Shown here: positions 1 to 9,249 of the stretch, piece after piece
Layout: each line of letters starts with the position of its first letter
Position numbering within the stretch: position 1 is the stretch's first letter
NCBI RefSeq assembly: GCF_000729995.1
Contig: NZ_JNFG01000015.1
Coordinates: forward strand, 62,001-126,000
Direction: 5' to 3'
DNA: 64,000 nucleotides
Origin: Caballeronia sordidicola
GTDB taxonomy: Bacteria; Pseudomonadota; Gammaproteobacteria; Burkholderiales; Burkholderiaceae
The notes under the pieces: generated by a model
Seen by the model: only the letters and a program-made list of their open reading frames with translations
What the model was told of the DNA's origin: nothing
Databases searched by the model: none
Program-made: the position numbers and the translations under genes

Positions 1-1650
1 CAACAGCGCGTGCTCGCCGATGAAACCCAGCGCCTCCACCTGACCGCCTCCGACGCAGCCGTGCGCCGCGCATTGCTGGCCGATCCGACTATCGCTTCGC
101 TGCGCAAGCCCGACGGTTCCATCGACGTCGACCAGTACAAGCAATTGCTCGCTATGCAGGGCATGACGCCCGAGCAGTACGACGAGCGCGTACGTTATGG
201 CCTGTCCTCGGACCAGATTCCGGCGAGCATCCAGTCCACGGCGTTCACGTCGAAGACCCTGGCGCAATCGCTAACCGAGATCGCCGAGCAGCGCCGCGAT
301 GTTCAAGGCCTGGCGTTCCGCACTGTCGATTACACCGCCAAGATTCAGCCCACCGACGCGCAAGTGAAGTCGTATTACGACGCGCACAGTGCCGAGTTTG
401 CCACGCCCGAGTCCGCGACTATTCAGTACCTGGTGATGTCGCCGGCCACGTTGTCGGCGGCGGTCAAGCCGTCTGACGTGGACCTCAAGAAGTACTACGA
501 CGACAACATCGCGCGCTTCAAGACGCAGGCACAGGTGCGCGCGAGCCACATCCTGATCACGGCGCCGAAAGACGCAAGCGCTGCTGACAAAGCGAAGGCC
601 AAGCAACAAGCCGAAGCACTGCTCGCACAGGTGAAGGCGCATCCGGATCAGTTCGCTGAAATTGCACAGAAGAATTCGCAGGACCCGGGGTCCGCTGCAA
701 AAGGCGGTGACCTGGGCTATTTCAGCCGCGGCATGATCGCCGGCGGTTCGTCATTCGACGACGCTGCGTTCGGCCTGAAGAAGGGCGAAATCAGCGGGAT
801 CGTGCAGACGGATTTCGGTTATCACATCCTTCAGGCAACCGATGTAAAGCCGTCCGTCACGCAGCCGTTCGACGAAGTGAAGGACGCGATCACGAAGGAA
901 GTTATCGCGCAGCAAGCGGCTAAGAGTCTGGCCGACGATGCGGAAGGTTTCACCTCGACGGTCTACGAGAAGTCGAAGTCGCTGCAACCCGCCGCCGACA
1001 AATACAAGCTGCAAATCCAGACGGCGACGGTGGGATCGAAGCCAGATCCGAAACTGCCGCCTGACAGCCCGCTGAACAACCCGAAGTTCCTCGCAGCCGT
1101 ATTCGCGCCGGACGCCGTCAAGCAGCACAACAACACACAGGCTATCGATATCGGCAACAGCACGCTCATCGCCGGCCGTGTGACGGACTACAAAGCGGCA
1201 GCCGTGCCTGCACTCGATACCATCAAGGACGCAGTGCGCGCGAAGGTCGTGGCGGAACAAGCGGCCGAGGCCGCACGCAAAGAAGGAGCCGCCAAACTGG
1301 CCGAGTTGCTGAAGTCGAACTCGACGGCAGGTTTTTCGTCGGTATCGAAGGTGTCGCGTAACGACGCGCAGGGCATGCCGCCTGCCGCGCTCGCCGCTAT
1401 TTTCAAGGCGGATTCGTCGAAGCTGCCAACCTACGTGGGCGTCGATCTCGGTGCGGACGGATACGCTATCTATCGTGTGGACGGTGTCGAGAAGCCTGAT
1501 CCCGTGACCGCGGACCGCCTGGCCGGCGCGCAGCAGCAAGTCGCTCAGGTCTACGCGCAAGCCGAGATGGAGTCGTACCTCGATTCATTGAAGGCGCGCT
1601 CGAAGGTGAAGATCACGAACATGCCCACCACGTCCGATCAGTCGCAATGA
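1..1650 (+). CDS. ppiD: PpiD-like periplasmic peptidyl-prolyl isomerase, 5' end outside the window
   Basis: The reading frame is open from the first base, so the N-terminal membrane anchor expected of PpiD lies upstream. About 549 residues remain. The visible part has a SurA/PpiD-type N-terminal chaperone region, then a parvulin rotamase domain at about residues 175-285 (RASHILI at its start, GGDLGYF in the middle, FGYHILQ at its end), then a long C-terminal chaperone-like region. PpiD is a membrane-tethered periplasmic chaperone that helps outer-membrane and secreted proteins fold as they leave the Sec translocon. A strong terminator follows 26 bases after the stop, so this is the end of its transcript. 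A second, soluble parvulin is encoded at 13.4-14.2 kb. Confidence 0.88.
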   Translation, partial: QQRVLADETQRLHLTASDAAVRRALLADPTIASLRKPDGSIDVDQYKQLLAMQGMTPEQYDERVRYGLSSDQIPASIQSTAFTSKTLAQSLTEIAEQRRDVQGLAFRTVDYTAKIQPTDAQVKSYYDAHSAEFATPESATIQYLVMSPATLSAAVKPSDVDLKKYYDDNIARFKTQAQVRASHILITAPKDASAADKAKAKQQAEALLAQVKAHPDQFAEIAQKNSQDPGSAAKGGDLGYFSRGMIAGGSSFDDAAFGLKKGEISGIVQTDFGYHILQATDVKPSVTQPFDEVKDAITKEVIAQQAAKSLADDAEGFTSTVYEKSKSLQPAADKYKLQIQTATVGSKPDPKLPPDSPLNNPKFLAAVFAPDAVKQHNNTQAIDIGNSTLIAGRVTDYKAAAVPALDTIKDAVRAKVVAEQAAEAARKEGAAKLAELLKSNSTAGFSSVSKVSRNDAQGMPPAALAAIFKADSSKLPTYVGVDLGADGYAIYRVDGVEKPDPVTADRLAGAQQQVAQVYAQAEMESYLDSLKARSKVKITNMPTTSDQSQ

Positions 1651-1675
1651 TTCTCGTGGTCTGACCCGCACCAAT

Positions 1676-1713
1676 AAAAAGCCCCGCCGGTTTTCGCCAG
1701 CGGGGCTTTTTTA
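1676..1713 (+). terminator. Rho-independent terminator after ppiD
   Basis: AAAAAGCCCCGC and GCGGGGCTTTTT form a long stem followed by a T run. It lies just after the ppiD stop and before the leftward lipoprotein gene, so it probably serves ppiD and may also stop leftward transcripts, since it is T-rich on both sides. Confidence 0.9.
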
Positions 1714-1794
1714 TATCGGGCTTCTTGCTTCTTCTGAGCGTCTTAGGAGCAGATGAAGCCGCCCGATGGAAGCGTTACGAGACCTGTACCAAGG

Positions 1795-2136
1795 TTAGAG
1801 GCATGCCTGGATGTCGCCGGTGGCATCGCTGCCGCCCGAGCCCGCAGCGCGGAAACCGACCCATGTACCCGGGCCCGAATAGTTGGGGCGAACGATGGCA
1901 GCCGCGCCGTCTGGCGGTTGCTGACCCGGAACGTAGACGTTGGATGCCATGTCGTTCGCGAGGGTGTCTTGCGAAATCACTTGTTGCTGAGATTTATCGG
2001 CCCATTTCTGCGCGATACATTGTGCGACGGCCTTCGGCGGTTGCTGGCTCGTGCCAACCTGACTGACGCCAGGGGACATGGGAGCGGCGCAAGCCGAAAT
2101 CGCGACGGTCATGGCGAGAATTGGTAAATATTTCAC
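1795..2136 (-). CDS. Small predicted lipoprotein of unknown function
   Basis: The frame could extend upstream, but a GTG at 2136 is preceded by AAAGGAGGT at ideal spacing and gives a clear lipoprotein signal (MKYLPILAMTVAISAC), with ISAC as lipobox. The mature protein is about 95 residues, with a Gln-rich middle (DKSQQQV) and a Gly/Ser-rich C-terminus. It should be exported and acylated. No enzymatic motif is visible. It stands alone between the ppiD terminator and the esterase gene. Confidence 0.75.
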   Translation of the reverse strand: MKYLPILAMTVAISACAAPMSPGVSQVGTSQQPPKAVAQCIAQKWADKSQQQVISQDTLANDMASNVYVPGQQPPDGAAAIVRPNYSGPGTWVGFRAAGSGGSDATGDIQACL

Positions 2137-2312
2137 GTTACCTCCTTTCAATGCGCTCACAGCGGAGCCGGGGTTTTTCAGGGTTACGCGAAAGTCTTGA
2201 TTACTGAATCGTGGCCGTATTCCGCGCATGGCTAAATGCCAACCAGGCGACGCGCTGACAGGGTTCAAGCGGGTTATATCGATGAATTACTTCACTCAGC
2301 TATAACCTCCGG

Positions 2313-3005
2313 TCATTTCAATGGCGCGCCCAGCAAAGGTCTTAAAACTGGCCAGACGTTGTTCAACAGCAAGGGCTGGGCCTGAGGGGTCGGATGAATC
2401 TGATCCGCCTGAAACATTTCGGGCTTGTTTTCAATGCCAGCCAATAAGAACGGGACTAGCGGCACGTGTTTTTCTTTGGACAATTGTTCGTAGACGCCGT
2501 GAAACTTTTGCGAATAGTCAGGGCCATAGTTAGGCGGAACATACATCCCCACGAGTAAAACTTTCGCGTTGGCGGCCTGTGATTTCTCGATGATGGCCCG
2601 CAAGTTCGCCTCGGTGGTCGCGAGCGGCACGCCGCGCAGCGCGTCGTTGGCGCCGAGTTCCACGATGACAATGTTTGGTTTGATGCGGTTGAGCGCAGCG
2701 GGCAGGCGGGCGAGGCCACCGCTGGTGGTGTCGCCGCTGATGCTTGAATTGGCGACGCTATAATCGAAATGCTCCTGCGGCAGCTTCGAGCGCAATAATG
2801 CAACCCAGCCTGTATCGCGCGGCAGGCCGTATTCCGCGGAAATGCTGTCGCCGAGGACCACGATCGACGGCTTGGCCGCTGCGGCCGAAGCAGTGGCCAC
2901 AACCGCAGTCGCGTCTTGCGCCGCGTAGGCCGGCGTAACGCCCATGCATGCGATCAATGCAACCCATGCCAGCGGTGCCACAGTGGCGCGCGTTGTCCAG
3001 TTCAC
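2313..3005 (-). CDS. tesA: Secreted SGNH-type arylesterase / TesA-like acyl hydrolase
   Basis: The GDSL/SGNH signature blocks are all present: GDSISAEYG (nucleophile Ser), a Gly in block II, GANDALRG (oxyanion Asn) and DQIHPTPQAQ (catalytic Asp-His). The N-terminus is a Sec signal peptide ending near PAYA. I prefer the GTG at 3005, which has GGAGAG nine bases upstream; the ATG at 3020 has no ribosome site. TesA-like enzymes hydrolyse short acyl esters and acyl-CoA in the periplasm. The gene is divergent from ybbA, and the two 5' ends are almost touching, as in the E. coli tesA-ybbA arrangement. Confidence 0.88.
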   Translation of the reverse strand: MNWTTRATVAPLAWVALIACMGVTPAYAAQDATAVVATASAAAAKPSIVVLGDSISAEYGLPRDTGWVALLRSKLPQEHFDYSVANSSISGDTTSGGLARLPAALNRIKPNIVIVELGANDALRGVPLATTEANLRAIIEKSQAANAKVLLVGMYVPPNYGPDYSQKFHGVYEQLSKEKHVPLVPFLLAGIENKPEMFQADQIHPTPQAQPLLLNNVWPVLRPLLGAPLK

Positions 3006-3018
3006 CTTAAGTCTCTCC

Positions 3019-3720
3019 ATGCAAAACAATATCGAACCAGTCATTGAAGTACGGGGTTTAAGCAAGCGGGTGAAGGACGCGACGGGTGAATTGATCATCC
3101 TCGATCAGATCGACCTGTCGATCGAAAAGGGCAGCAGCGTCGCTATCGTGGGTGCGTCGGGATCGGGCAAGTCCACATTGCTCGGTCTGCTTGCGGGATT
3201 GGACAGCGCGACAGCCGGCTCGGTTCGATTGCTCGGGCGCGACCTGGGCACGCTGAACGAAGACGAACGCGCGGCATTGCGCAGCGGCTCGGTGGGATTC
3301 GTCTTCCAGTCGTTCCAGTTGATGCCGCACCTGACCGCTCTCGAGAACGTGATGTTGCCTCTGGAATTGCGCGGCGACGTGCCGCACAAGGAGATTGCGA
3401 CCCGTGCACGGGATCTGCTCGAACAGGTCGGCCTCGGTCAGCGGACCGCGCATTATCCCAAGCTTTTATCCGGGGGGGAGCAACAGCGCGTCGCGCTTGC
3501 GCGTGCGTTTGTCACACATCCGGCCGTGCTGTTCGCCGATGAACCTACTGGGAGTCTTGATGCCGCAACGGGTTACGCAATCATCGACCTGATGTTCGAG
3601 ATGAACCGGCGTAATGGCGCCACGTTGATCCTCGTCACGCACGATACCGAACTGGCCGGGCGATGCGACGCCACGGTGACAATAGAAGCAGGGCGCCTGG
3701 TGAACGGCTTGAATGTGTAG
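3019..3720 (+). CDS. ybbA: YbbA-like ABC transporter ATP-binding protein
   Basis: A complete 233-residue ABC ATPase of the LolD/MacB-type family: Walker [11 protein letters not shown]-loop FVFQSFQ, signature LSGGEQQRV, Walker [10 protein letters not shown], and H-loop LVTHD. The start MQNNIEP matches the family length. In enterobacteria YbbA partners the large permease YbbP, encoded next to it; here the next gene is pgi on the other strand, so the permease is missing from this locus. Divergence from the tesA-like gene is the conserved part of the context. The likely role is ATP-driven extraction or export at the inner membrane, with an unlinked permease. Confidence 0.9.
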   Translation: MQNNIEPVIEVRGLSKRVKDATGELIILDQIDLSIEKGSSVAIVGASGSGKSTLLGLLAGLDSATAGSVRLLGRDLGTLNEDERAALRSGSVGFVFQSFQLMPHLTALENVMLPLELRGDVPHKEIATRARDLLEQVGLGQRTAHYPKLLSGGEQQRVALARAFVTHPAVLFADEPTGSLDAATGYAIIDLMFEMNRRNGATLILVTHDTELAGRCDATVTIEAGRLVNGLNV

Positions 3721-3736
3721 AGCAGGTTCAGCGCGA

Positions 3737-3775
3737 GGCGTCTCGCGTCTTCATCAATAGAAGACGCGAGACGCC
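3737..3775. terminator. 16-bp perfect hairpin between convergent ybbA and pgi
   Basis: Positions 3737-3752 and 3760-3775 are perfect inverted repeats (GGCGTCTCGCGTCTTC and its complement) around a 7-base loop. It lies in the 71-base gap between two convergent genes. There is no strong T run on either side, so it is either a bidirectional terminator or an RNA-stabilising 3' hairpin. Confidence 0.75.
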
Positions 3776-3791
3776 GTTCAAACTAAAGCGC

Positions 3792-5417
3792 TTAAAGCCC
3801 CTTCAACGCAGCCTGCGCACGCGCGATCAATGCCGATGTCGACGAATCGTGCTTCGTGGGATCGGCCTTGTCGCTGACGATATCGGCTTCCACTACCTTG
3901 CCGAGGATCTTGCCCAGTTCCACGCCCCACTGATCGAACGAGTTGATGTCCCAGATCGCGCCTTGCACCAGCACCTTGTGCTCGTACAGCGCGATGACCG
4001 CGCCCAAAGTCTCGGGCGTGAGGGCATCGAGAATAATCGTCGTGGTCGGGCGATTGCCGGGGAAGCTCAGGTGCGTAGCAAGATCTTCCTTGCCCGGTCC
4101 TGCGACCTTCTTCGCTTCTTCCAGCGTACGTCCGAGCATCAGCGCTTCGCTTTGCGCGAAGCAGTTCGCGAGCAGCTTGGCGTGATGATCGACAAGAGGA
4201 TGTTCCGGCGTCAGCACGGCAATGAAGTCGATCGGAATCACCGTCGGACCCTGATGCAGCATCTGGTAAAACGCGTGCTGGCCGTTCGTGCCGGGCTCGC
4301 CCCAGATCACGGCGGCGGTCGGGTAATCGACCATCGTGCCGTCGAGCCGCGCTGACTTGCCGTTGCTTTCCATCTCGAGTTGCTGGAGATACGAAGACAG
4401 GTAGCGCATGGCTTGCGAGTACGGCGCGACCATCACGCTTTGCGACTTGAAGAAGTCGCGATACCAGATGCCGATCGTGCCCATCAGCACGGGCAGGTTG
4501 CGTTCGAACGGCGCAGTACGGAAATGCTCGTCCATGGCATGCGCGCCGGCGAGCAGCTTTTCGAAGTTCTCCGGTCCGACCGAGATCACGATCGACAAGC
4601 CGACGGTCGACCATAGCGAATAACGGCCGCCGACCCAGTCCCACATCTCGAAGACGTTTTCCTTCGCAATGCCGAACTTGACCACTTCCTCAGGATTCGC
4701 CGATACCCCCACGAAGTGCTTCGACAGCGCGTCTTCCGGGCAGCCGTTTTTCACGAACCACTCGCGCATGGAACGCGCATTGGTCATGGTTTCGAGCGTG
4801 GTAAACGTCTTCGATACAACGATAGCCAGCGTCTCTTCAGCGTCGATGCCTTTGAGCACGTTGTAGATATCTGCGCCATCGACGTTCGAGACGAAATGCG
4901 TGTCCAGACCCGGTTGCGCGAGGTGCTGCAACGCATGCACGACCATCTTCGGCCCGAGATCCGAGCCGCCAATGCCGATGTTCACCACATGGCGAATCCG
5001 CTTGCCGGTATAGCCGGTCCACGAGCCGTCGCGAACCTTGTTCGCGAACGCGGCCATCTTGGCTTTTTCAGCGCGGATTTCTTTCTGGAACGGGGAGTTG
5101 TCGTCGGTGGAACGCAGGGCCGTATGCAGCACCGCGCGATGTTCCGTGACGTTGACGATATCGCCGGCAAACACGGCATCGCGCTTGTCAGCGACCTTGG
5201 CCTGCTGCGCGAGTTCGACCAGCAGCTTGAGCGTGGCTTCGGTGACGCGGTTCTTCGAGAAATCGATGGAGATGCCGCCGCCATCAAAAGTCAGGCGCTC
5301 GGCGCGGGACGGCGTTGTATCGTTTTGCGGCGCGAACCAGTCGCGCAGGCGTTCGTCACGGATGGCATCGTAATGCGTCTGGAGCGCCGGCCAGGCAGGG
5401 AGCGAATTGAGCGTCAT
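3792..5417 (-). CDS. pgi: Glucose-6-phosphate isomerase
   Basis: Interconverts glucose-6-phosphate and fructose-6-phosphate in the cytoplasm. The 541-residue protein carries the sugar-phosphate loop SKTFTTLET, the GIGGSDLGP motif and the [10 protein letters not shown] signature with the catalytic His. The start MTLNSLPAW at 5417 gives the usual family length; an in-frame extension to 5528 has low-complexity sequence unlike the family. It follows nnr on the same strand with a 280-base gap. Confidence 0.96.
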   Translation of the reverse strand: MTLNSLPAWPALQTHYDAIRDERLRDWFAPQNDTTPSRAERLTFDGGGISIDFSKNRVTEATLKLLVELAQQAKVADKRDAVFAGDIVNVTEHRAVLHTALRSTDDNSPFQKEIRAEKAKMAAFANKVRDGSWTGYTGKRIRHVVNIGIGGSDLGPKMVVHALQHLAQPGLDTHFVSNVDGADIYNVLKGIDAEETLAIVVSKTFTTLETMTNARSMREWFVKNGCPEDALSKHFVGVSANPEEVVKFGIAKENVFEMWDWVGGRYSLWSTVGLSIVISVGPENFEKLLAGAHAMDEHFRTAPFERNLPVLMGTIGIWYRDFFKSQSVMVAPYSQAMRYLSSYLQQLEMESNGKSARLDGTMVDYPTAAVIWGEPGTNGQHAFYQMLHQGPTVIPIDFIAVLTPEHPLVDHHAKLLANCFAQSEALMLGRTLEEAKKVAGPGKEDLATHLSFPGNRPTTTIILDALTPETLGAVIALYEHKVLVQGAIWDINSFDQWGVELGKILGKVVEADIVSDKADPTKHDSSTSALIARAQAALKGL

Positions 5418-5697
5418 AACGGTCCGTTTATCAGAGGGTGACGGGAAATACGGGTCATCGCGCGGAGTCTGATGAGGGTCTGTCTCGACGGGCTTATCGA
5501 CCGCTTTATCGACCACCTCGTCAACCACGACACGCGCGAGCTAACAAGTATAGCCACGATGTATGAATGATTGCTTGCAAGGAAGCTGACGCGATTCGTG
5601 TTTCGTTCGTCATGGATAAACGCCGCTTGGCGAACGGGGGTGAAGGCGAGCCCGCTCATTCAGCGTGACTTATCTGGCGTAAATCGTGCGTCGTAAC

Positions 5698-7287
5698 TCA
5701 AGTAGCGTAAAACAGCCGGTTGAGCAAACTGCGCACCTTTGGCGCGAGTTCGCCAGCGGTCAATCCTGCCGGACCTTCGCCTTCACCGGTCAATTCCTCG
5801 GCGGCAAGTCCGTGCAGATACACACCCGCCAGTGCGGCTTCATAAGCCGGCAACCGCTGAGCGAGAAACGCCCCGATCAACCCGCCCAGCACGTCGCCAG
5901 TCCCGCCGGTGGCGAGCGCGGCATTGCCGGTAGGGTTCACTGAAACGCGCCCGTCCGGCGAAGCGACGATCGTGCCTGTGCCTTTCAACACAATCACCGA
6001 AGCGAAGCGCGCGGCCAGTTGCCGAGCGGCAGCAATACGATCCGCTTGCACCTTTTTCACATCCGATCCGAGCAAGCGCGCGGCTTCGAGCGGATGCGGC
6101 GTCAATACGCACGGGTCGCCGCGAGCGCCCCGTTCGGCGACCTTGGCAGCCAGTTTTTCATCCGATGAAATCAGGTTGAGCGCGTCGGCATCGAAGAGCT
6201 TGGGGACATCGAGCGCGAGGACATCGATGAGCACTTTCTTCGCTCGCTCGCTCTGGCCCATGCCGCAGCCGACCGCAAGCGCGTTCATCTTGTCGAGGGA
6301 GATCTGGTCGACGTGGTGCAGCATCAGTTCCGGATGCGGCGGGTCATAAGGAGGCGAATCGGTGCCGATGAACGCCACGTTGACCTTGCCCGCGCCTCCG
6401 TACAACGCCATGCGCGCGGCCAGGATTGGCGCGCCGCACATGCCGGTGTCGCCGCCGAGCACGGCCAGCGTGCCGAACGTGCCCTTATTGGTCGCGTAAT
6501 CGCGGGGTGGCAAGTGTGAACCGAACAGCGATGGCGCGTTCAGCACGACAGAGGGTTCAAGGGGCGGCTTGACGCCCAGATCGGCGATATAAAGTTTGCC
6601 AGTCAGGTCGCGGCCATCGCCGGTGAAATGGCCCGGCTTCGCGCCAATGAATGTGATGGTGTGCGTGGCGCGCACGGCCTGCGCGCGGCCATCGGCGCCG
6701 CGGCTGACCGGTTCGCCGGTGTCGCTCGACAGCCCGCTGGCGATATCCAGCGCAAGCACGCCGCCGCTCGCCCTCGAGCGCCGCGACAAGCGCGCGGCGA
6801 GCTCCGCGAACTCGCCTTCCAGCGGCCGTCCGAGACCGATGCCGAACATGCCGTCGACCAGCCAGCCGAAGTTATCGAAGGAGGGAGGCGATTCGTTGGT
6901 GATTTTCACGCCCGCTTGCCGGGCTTCGGCCAGCGCCCAGCGTGCATCGTCGGGTTTGACTTCCACCGGCATGCAGACTTCTACGTCTATCCCTGCTTGC
7001 CGCAAGCGGGCAGCCATCACGAGCGCATCGCCGCCATTGTTGCCCGGCCCGGCCACGATCCAGACCGGCAGCGCGGCAAGATGCGGCGCATGTCCATTCT
7101 GGTTCTGATCGATGACAAATTGCGCCGCGGCAGCACCGGCGCGACCCATCAGCGTATTCGCGGGCAGGGACGCCGCTGCGCGGCTTTCAAGCGTGCTGAG
7201 TTCACCGAGTGTCAGGAGTACCAGCGCAGAATCGCGTGGCTCGACGTACGGCGATACAGGGGTGTTTGAGACGGGGGAGTCGGTCAT
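5698..7287 (-). CDS. nnr: Bifunctional NAD(P)H-hydrate epimerase / ADP-dependent dehydratase
   Basis: A fused repair enzyme. The N-terminal YjeF_N half (about residues 25-230) has GPGNNGGDALVMAARL and interconverts R and S forms of hydrated NAD(P)H. The C-terminal YjeF_C / NnrD half (about 260-529) has NPTGNAALATGGTGDVLGG, the ribokinase-like dehydratase signature that regenerates NAD(P)H using ADP. The start MTDSPVSN at 7287 is preferred on length; no clear ribosome site separates it from an upstream ATG at 7347. Confidence 0.93.
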   Translation of the reverse strand: MTDSPVSNTPVSPYVEPRDSALVLLTLGELSTLESRAAASLPANTLMGRAGAAAAQFVIDQNQNGHAPHLAALPVWIVAGPGNNGGDALVMAARLRQAGIDVEVCMPVEVKPDDARWALAEARQAGVKITNESPPSFDNFGWLVDGMFGIGLGRPLEGEFAELAARLSRRSRASGGVLALDIASGLSSDTGEPVSRGADGRAQAVRATHTITFIGAKPGHFTGDGRDLTGKLYIADLGVKPPLEPSVVLNAPSLFGSHLPPRDYATNKGTFGTLAVLGGDTGMCGAPILAARMALYGGAGKVNVAFIGTDSPPYDPPHPELMLHHVDQISLDKMNALAVGCGMGQSERAKKVLIDVLALDVPKLFDADALNLISSDEKLAAKVAERGARGDPCVLTPHPLEAARLLGSDVKKVQADRIAAARQLAARFASVIVLKGTGTIVASPDGRVSVNPTGNAALATGGTGDVLGGLIGAFLAQRLPAYEAALAGVYLHGLAAEELTGEGEGPAGLTAGELAPKVRSLLNRLFYAT

Positions 7288-7473
7288 GGCGCCAGCGTAG
7301 GAGGAGTGCGTTAACTCATCGCAATTATTGCGCCCAAATGGGCGCAAACGCCGGCCAAGGATTCGTAATGTGCATTACGTTCGCGAAAGACGTTTCGTTA
7401 GTCCGCTTCGCTGCTCGCCTTCGCTAACCCTTTCGTCGCGCCCCGGACTCGAGCCGAAAACGCTCAAACCTTC

Positions 7474-8778
7474 CTAAAACCGGTTCATCCGCAGCGCGCG
7501 CAGCGTTTCAATAGGCACGTCGGGCGTGATTCCGGAGACCATGGCCGCAACCACCTTGGCCGCCCCGCAAGCGATGCCCCAGCCTGCTGGCCCGTGCGCC
7601 GCGTTGATGAACAAACGGGCATGATCGGTCGGGCTTACAACGGGCAAACCATCGGGCGACACCAGCCGGATACCGTCCCAAGCCCGCGCTGCCGATACCT
7701 TCGCCGCGCCCGGAATCCAGTCGTGGGTCGCCTGTCCCAACAACGCGAGGGCGCGCCGCGTCATGCTTTCGGTCATCGGCTTGTGCGCTTTCGCCACGCT
7801 CTCCAGCACCGCGCCACCAGTCACACGCATGCGCTGGTTGATCCGCGTCATCGTGATGCGTTTCACCGAATCGACCACCGTCATGTGCGGCGCGCGTTCC
7901 TCGTAAGCAATCGGCGCAGTCAGCGTGTGCAGGCGCAGCGGATGCAAAGGCAGCGTGATTCCCAGCGTAGCCAGCAAGGCCGGCGTGCCGGTACCGGCTG
8001 CGACCACAATGGCGTCGGCGCCGATCAGTTCGACATCGCGGGACTTGCGGCCTTTGCCGTCCACTTCTCCCGCGCGCGGACCAAGCTCCACGGCGGCACG
8101 CTGGGTGTCGGCGCGAATGGCCGTCACTTCGCGGCCCAGCTGAAATTGCACGCCGTCGTCTTCCAGCACCTGCTTCAGCAGCTTGGTGAACAACGGGCAA
8201 TTGGCGGTGCGCGCATCGCCCAGCAATACGCCACCGGCCAGCGGCGGATCGTCGGGAATGGAGTGCTCCGCCACCACGCATTCCTCGGGCGTCAGCACGC
8301 GGTGCGGTATCTCGAAGCGTTGCAGCAGGGCGATGGCGGGCTGCGTCAGTTCGAGATCGCGTTCATGGCGGAACACGTGCAGCACGCCGGTGCGCTGTTC
8401 GTATTCGAGCGAGTATCGAGCGTCGATATCGGCAATTACGTCGCGCGACAGATCCACCAGCGGGCGCAAAGCAACGTATTGGCCCTTGAAGAGCGCCGGG
8501 TCCTGGAATCGCGCGAGTTGCTTCGCGAACTCGCGGGTCTCGGAATTGAAGCCGGGTTTGAACACAATGCCGGTTTTGGCCGCGCGGCGCGTCTGCATGA
8601 ACGTCGGTCCGAACCACACGTCGAGCGGTGAGGGCAGCACGGAGCCGCCGTGACCGTAGGTTGCGCCCTGCGCAACGGTGGCATGGCGCTCGACCACGCA
8701 GACGCGGTGGCCGTTGGCACGCAATTGATACGCGGTGGCGATGCCGGCGATTCCGCCGCCGATGACGATGACATCCAT
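7474..8778 (-). CDS. FAD-dependent D-amino-acid dehydrogenase (DadA-like)
   Basis: A 434-residue FAD oxidoreductase starting directly with the dinucleotide-binding motif IVIGGGIAGIATAYQL, with the DAO-family C-terminal block NAAHGPAGWGIACGAA. DadA-type enzymes oxidise D-amino acids at the inner membrane and pass electrons to quinone. The exact substrate cannot be read from sequence, so I leave the symbol empty. It is monocistronic here: a 126-base gap separates its stop from the downstream nnr start region, and the divergent purL lies 470 bases upstream. Confidence 0.85.
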   Translation of the reverse strand: MDVIVIGGGIAGIATAYQLRANGHRVCVVERHATVAQGATYGHGGSVLPSPLDVWFGPTFMQTRRAAKTGIVFKPGFNSETREFAKQLARFQDPALFKGQYVALRPLVDLSRDVIADIDARYSLEYEQRTGVLHVFRHERDLELTQPAIALLQRFEIPHRVLTPEECVVAEHSIPDDPPLAGGVLLGDARTANCPLFTKLLKQVLEDDGVQFQLGREVTAIRADTQRAAVELGPRAGEVDGKGRKSRDVELIGADAIVVAAGTGTPALLATLGITLPLHPLRLHTLTAPIAYEERAPHMTVVDSVKRITMTRINQRMRVTGGAVLESVAKAHKPMTESMTRRALALLGQATHDWIPGAAKVSAARAWDGIRLVSPDGLPVVSPTDHARLFINAAHGPAGWGIACGAAKVVAAMVSGITPDVPIETLRALRMNRF

Positions 8779-9249
8779 GATTCGTTCTCGCCCGAAGGCG
8801 CAAGACCAGACTGGTTCACGAGCCGGCGCCCGATGCGTCAGGGCGTCCGGGATTCGCCGGGATTCTCGTGAGAGAGGCGAACCGGCGTTTGTGCAACAAA
8901 CGCCGGTCGGGGAAAGCGCGCAATGATAGCGTTAAACGCGTGCCGCCGGGACGCCGCGAGGCGCGGCACAGAGGCGCCGGTGAGCGCCCCCGCGGTTGAA
9001 AATCCAGGCGCAGCAAGGCTCCTGAAGCGCCCCGCCCAACGTTCACGAAAACGGTAAGGGCATATTTCAGAGATTGAGCCAGCGCCGTCAGGCCGTTTCG
9101 CGACGTGGCTCGGGGTCCGTTTTCGAGACACTTCCGGGTTATAATCCGGGTCTTCTCGCCGCCGATTGCGGCACTGCCGCAATCGGCTCCGACGTCTCTC
9201 GTCTCGACGTCTGCCTTGACGTATTCGACGTCCTTTAAGCACCGCGACA
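8779..9249. promoter_or_regulatory. Intergenic control region between divergent dadA-like gene and purL
   Basis: A 471-base gap with no convincing gene. On the plus strand a perfect TATAAT stands at 9140-9145, about 105 bases ahead of purL, with only a weak -35 around 9117-9122. It is the best candidate for the purL promoter. No PurR-type palindrome was recognised. Confidence 0.45.
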
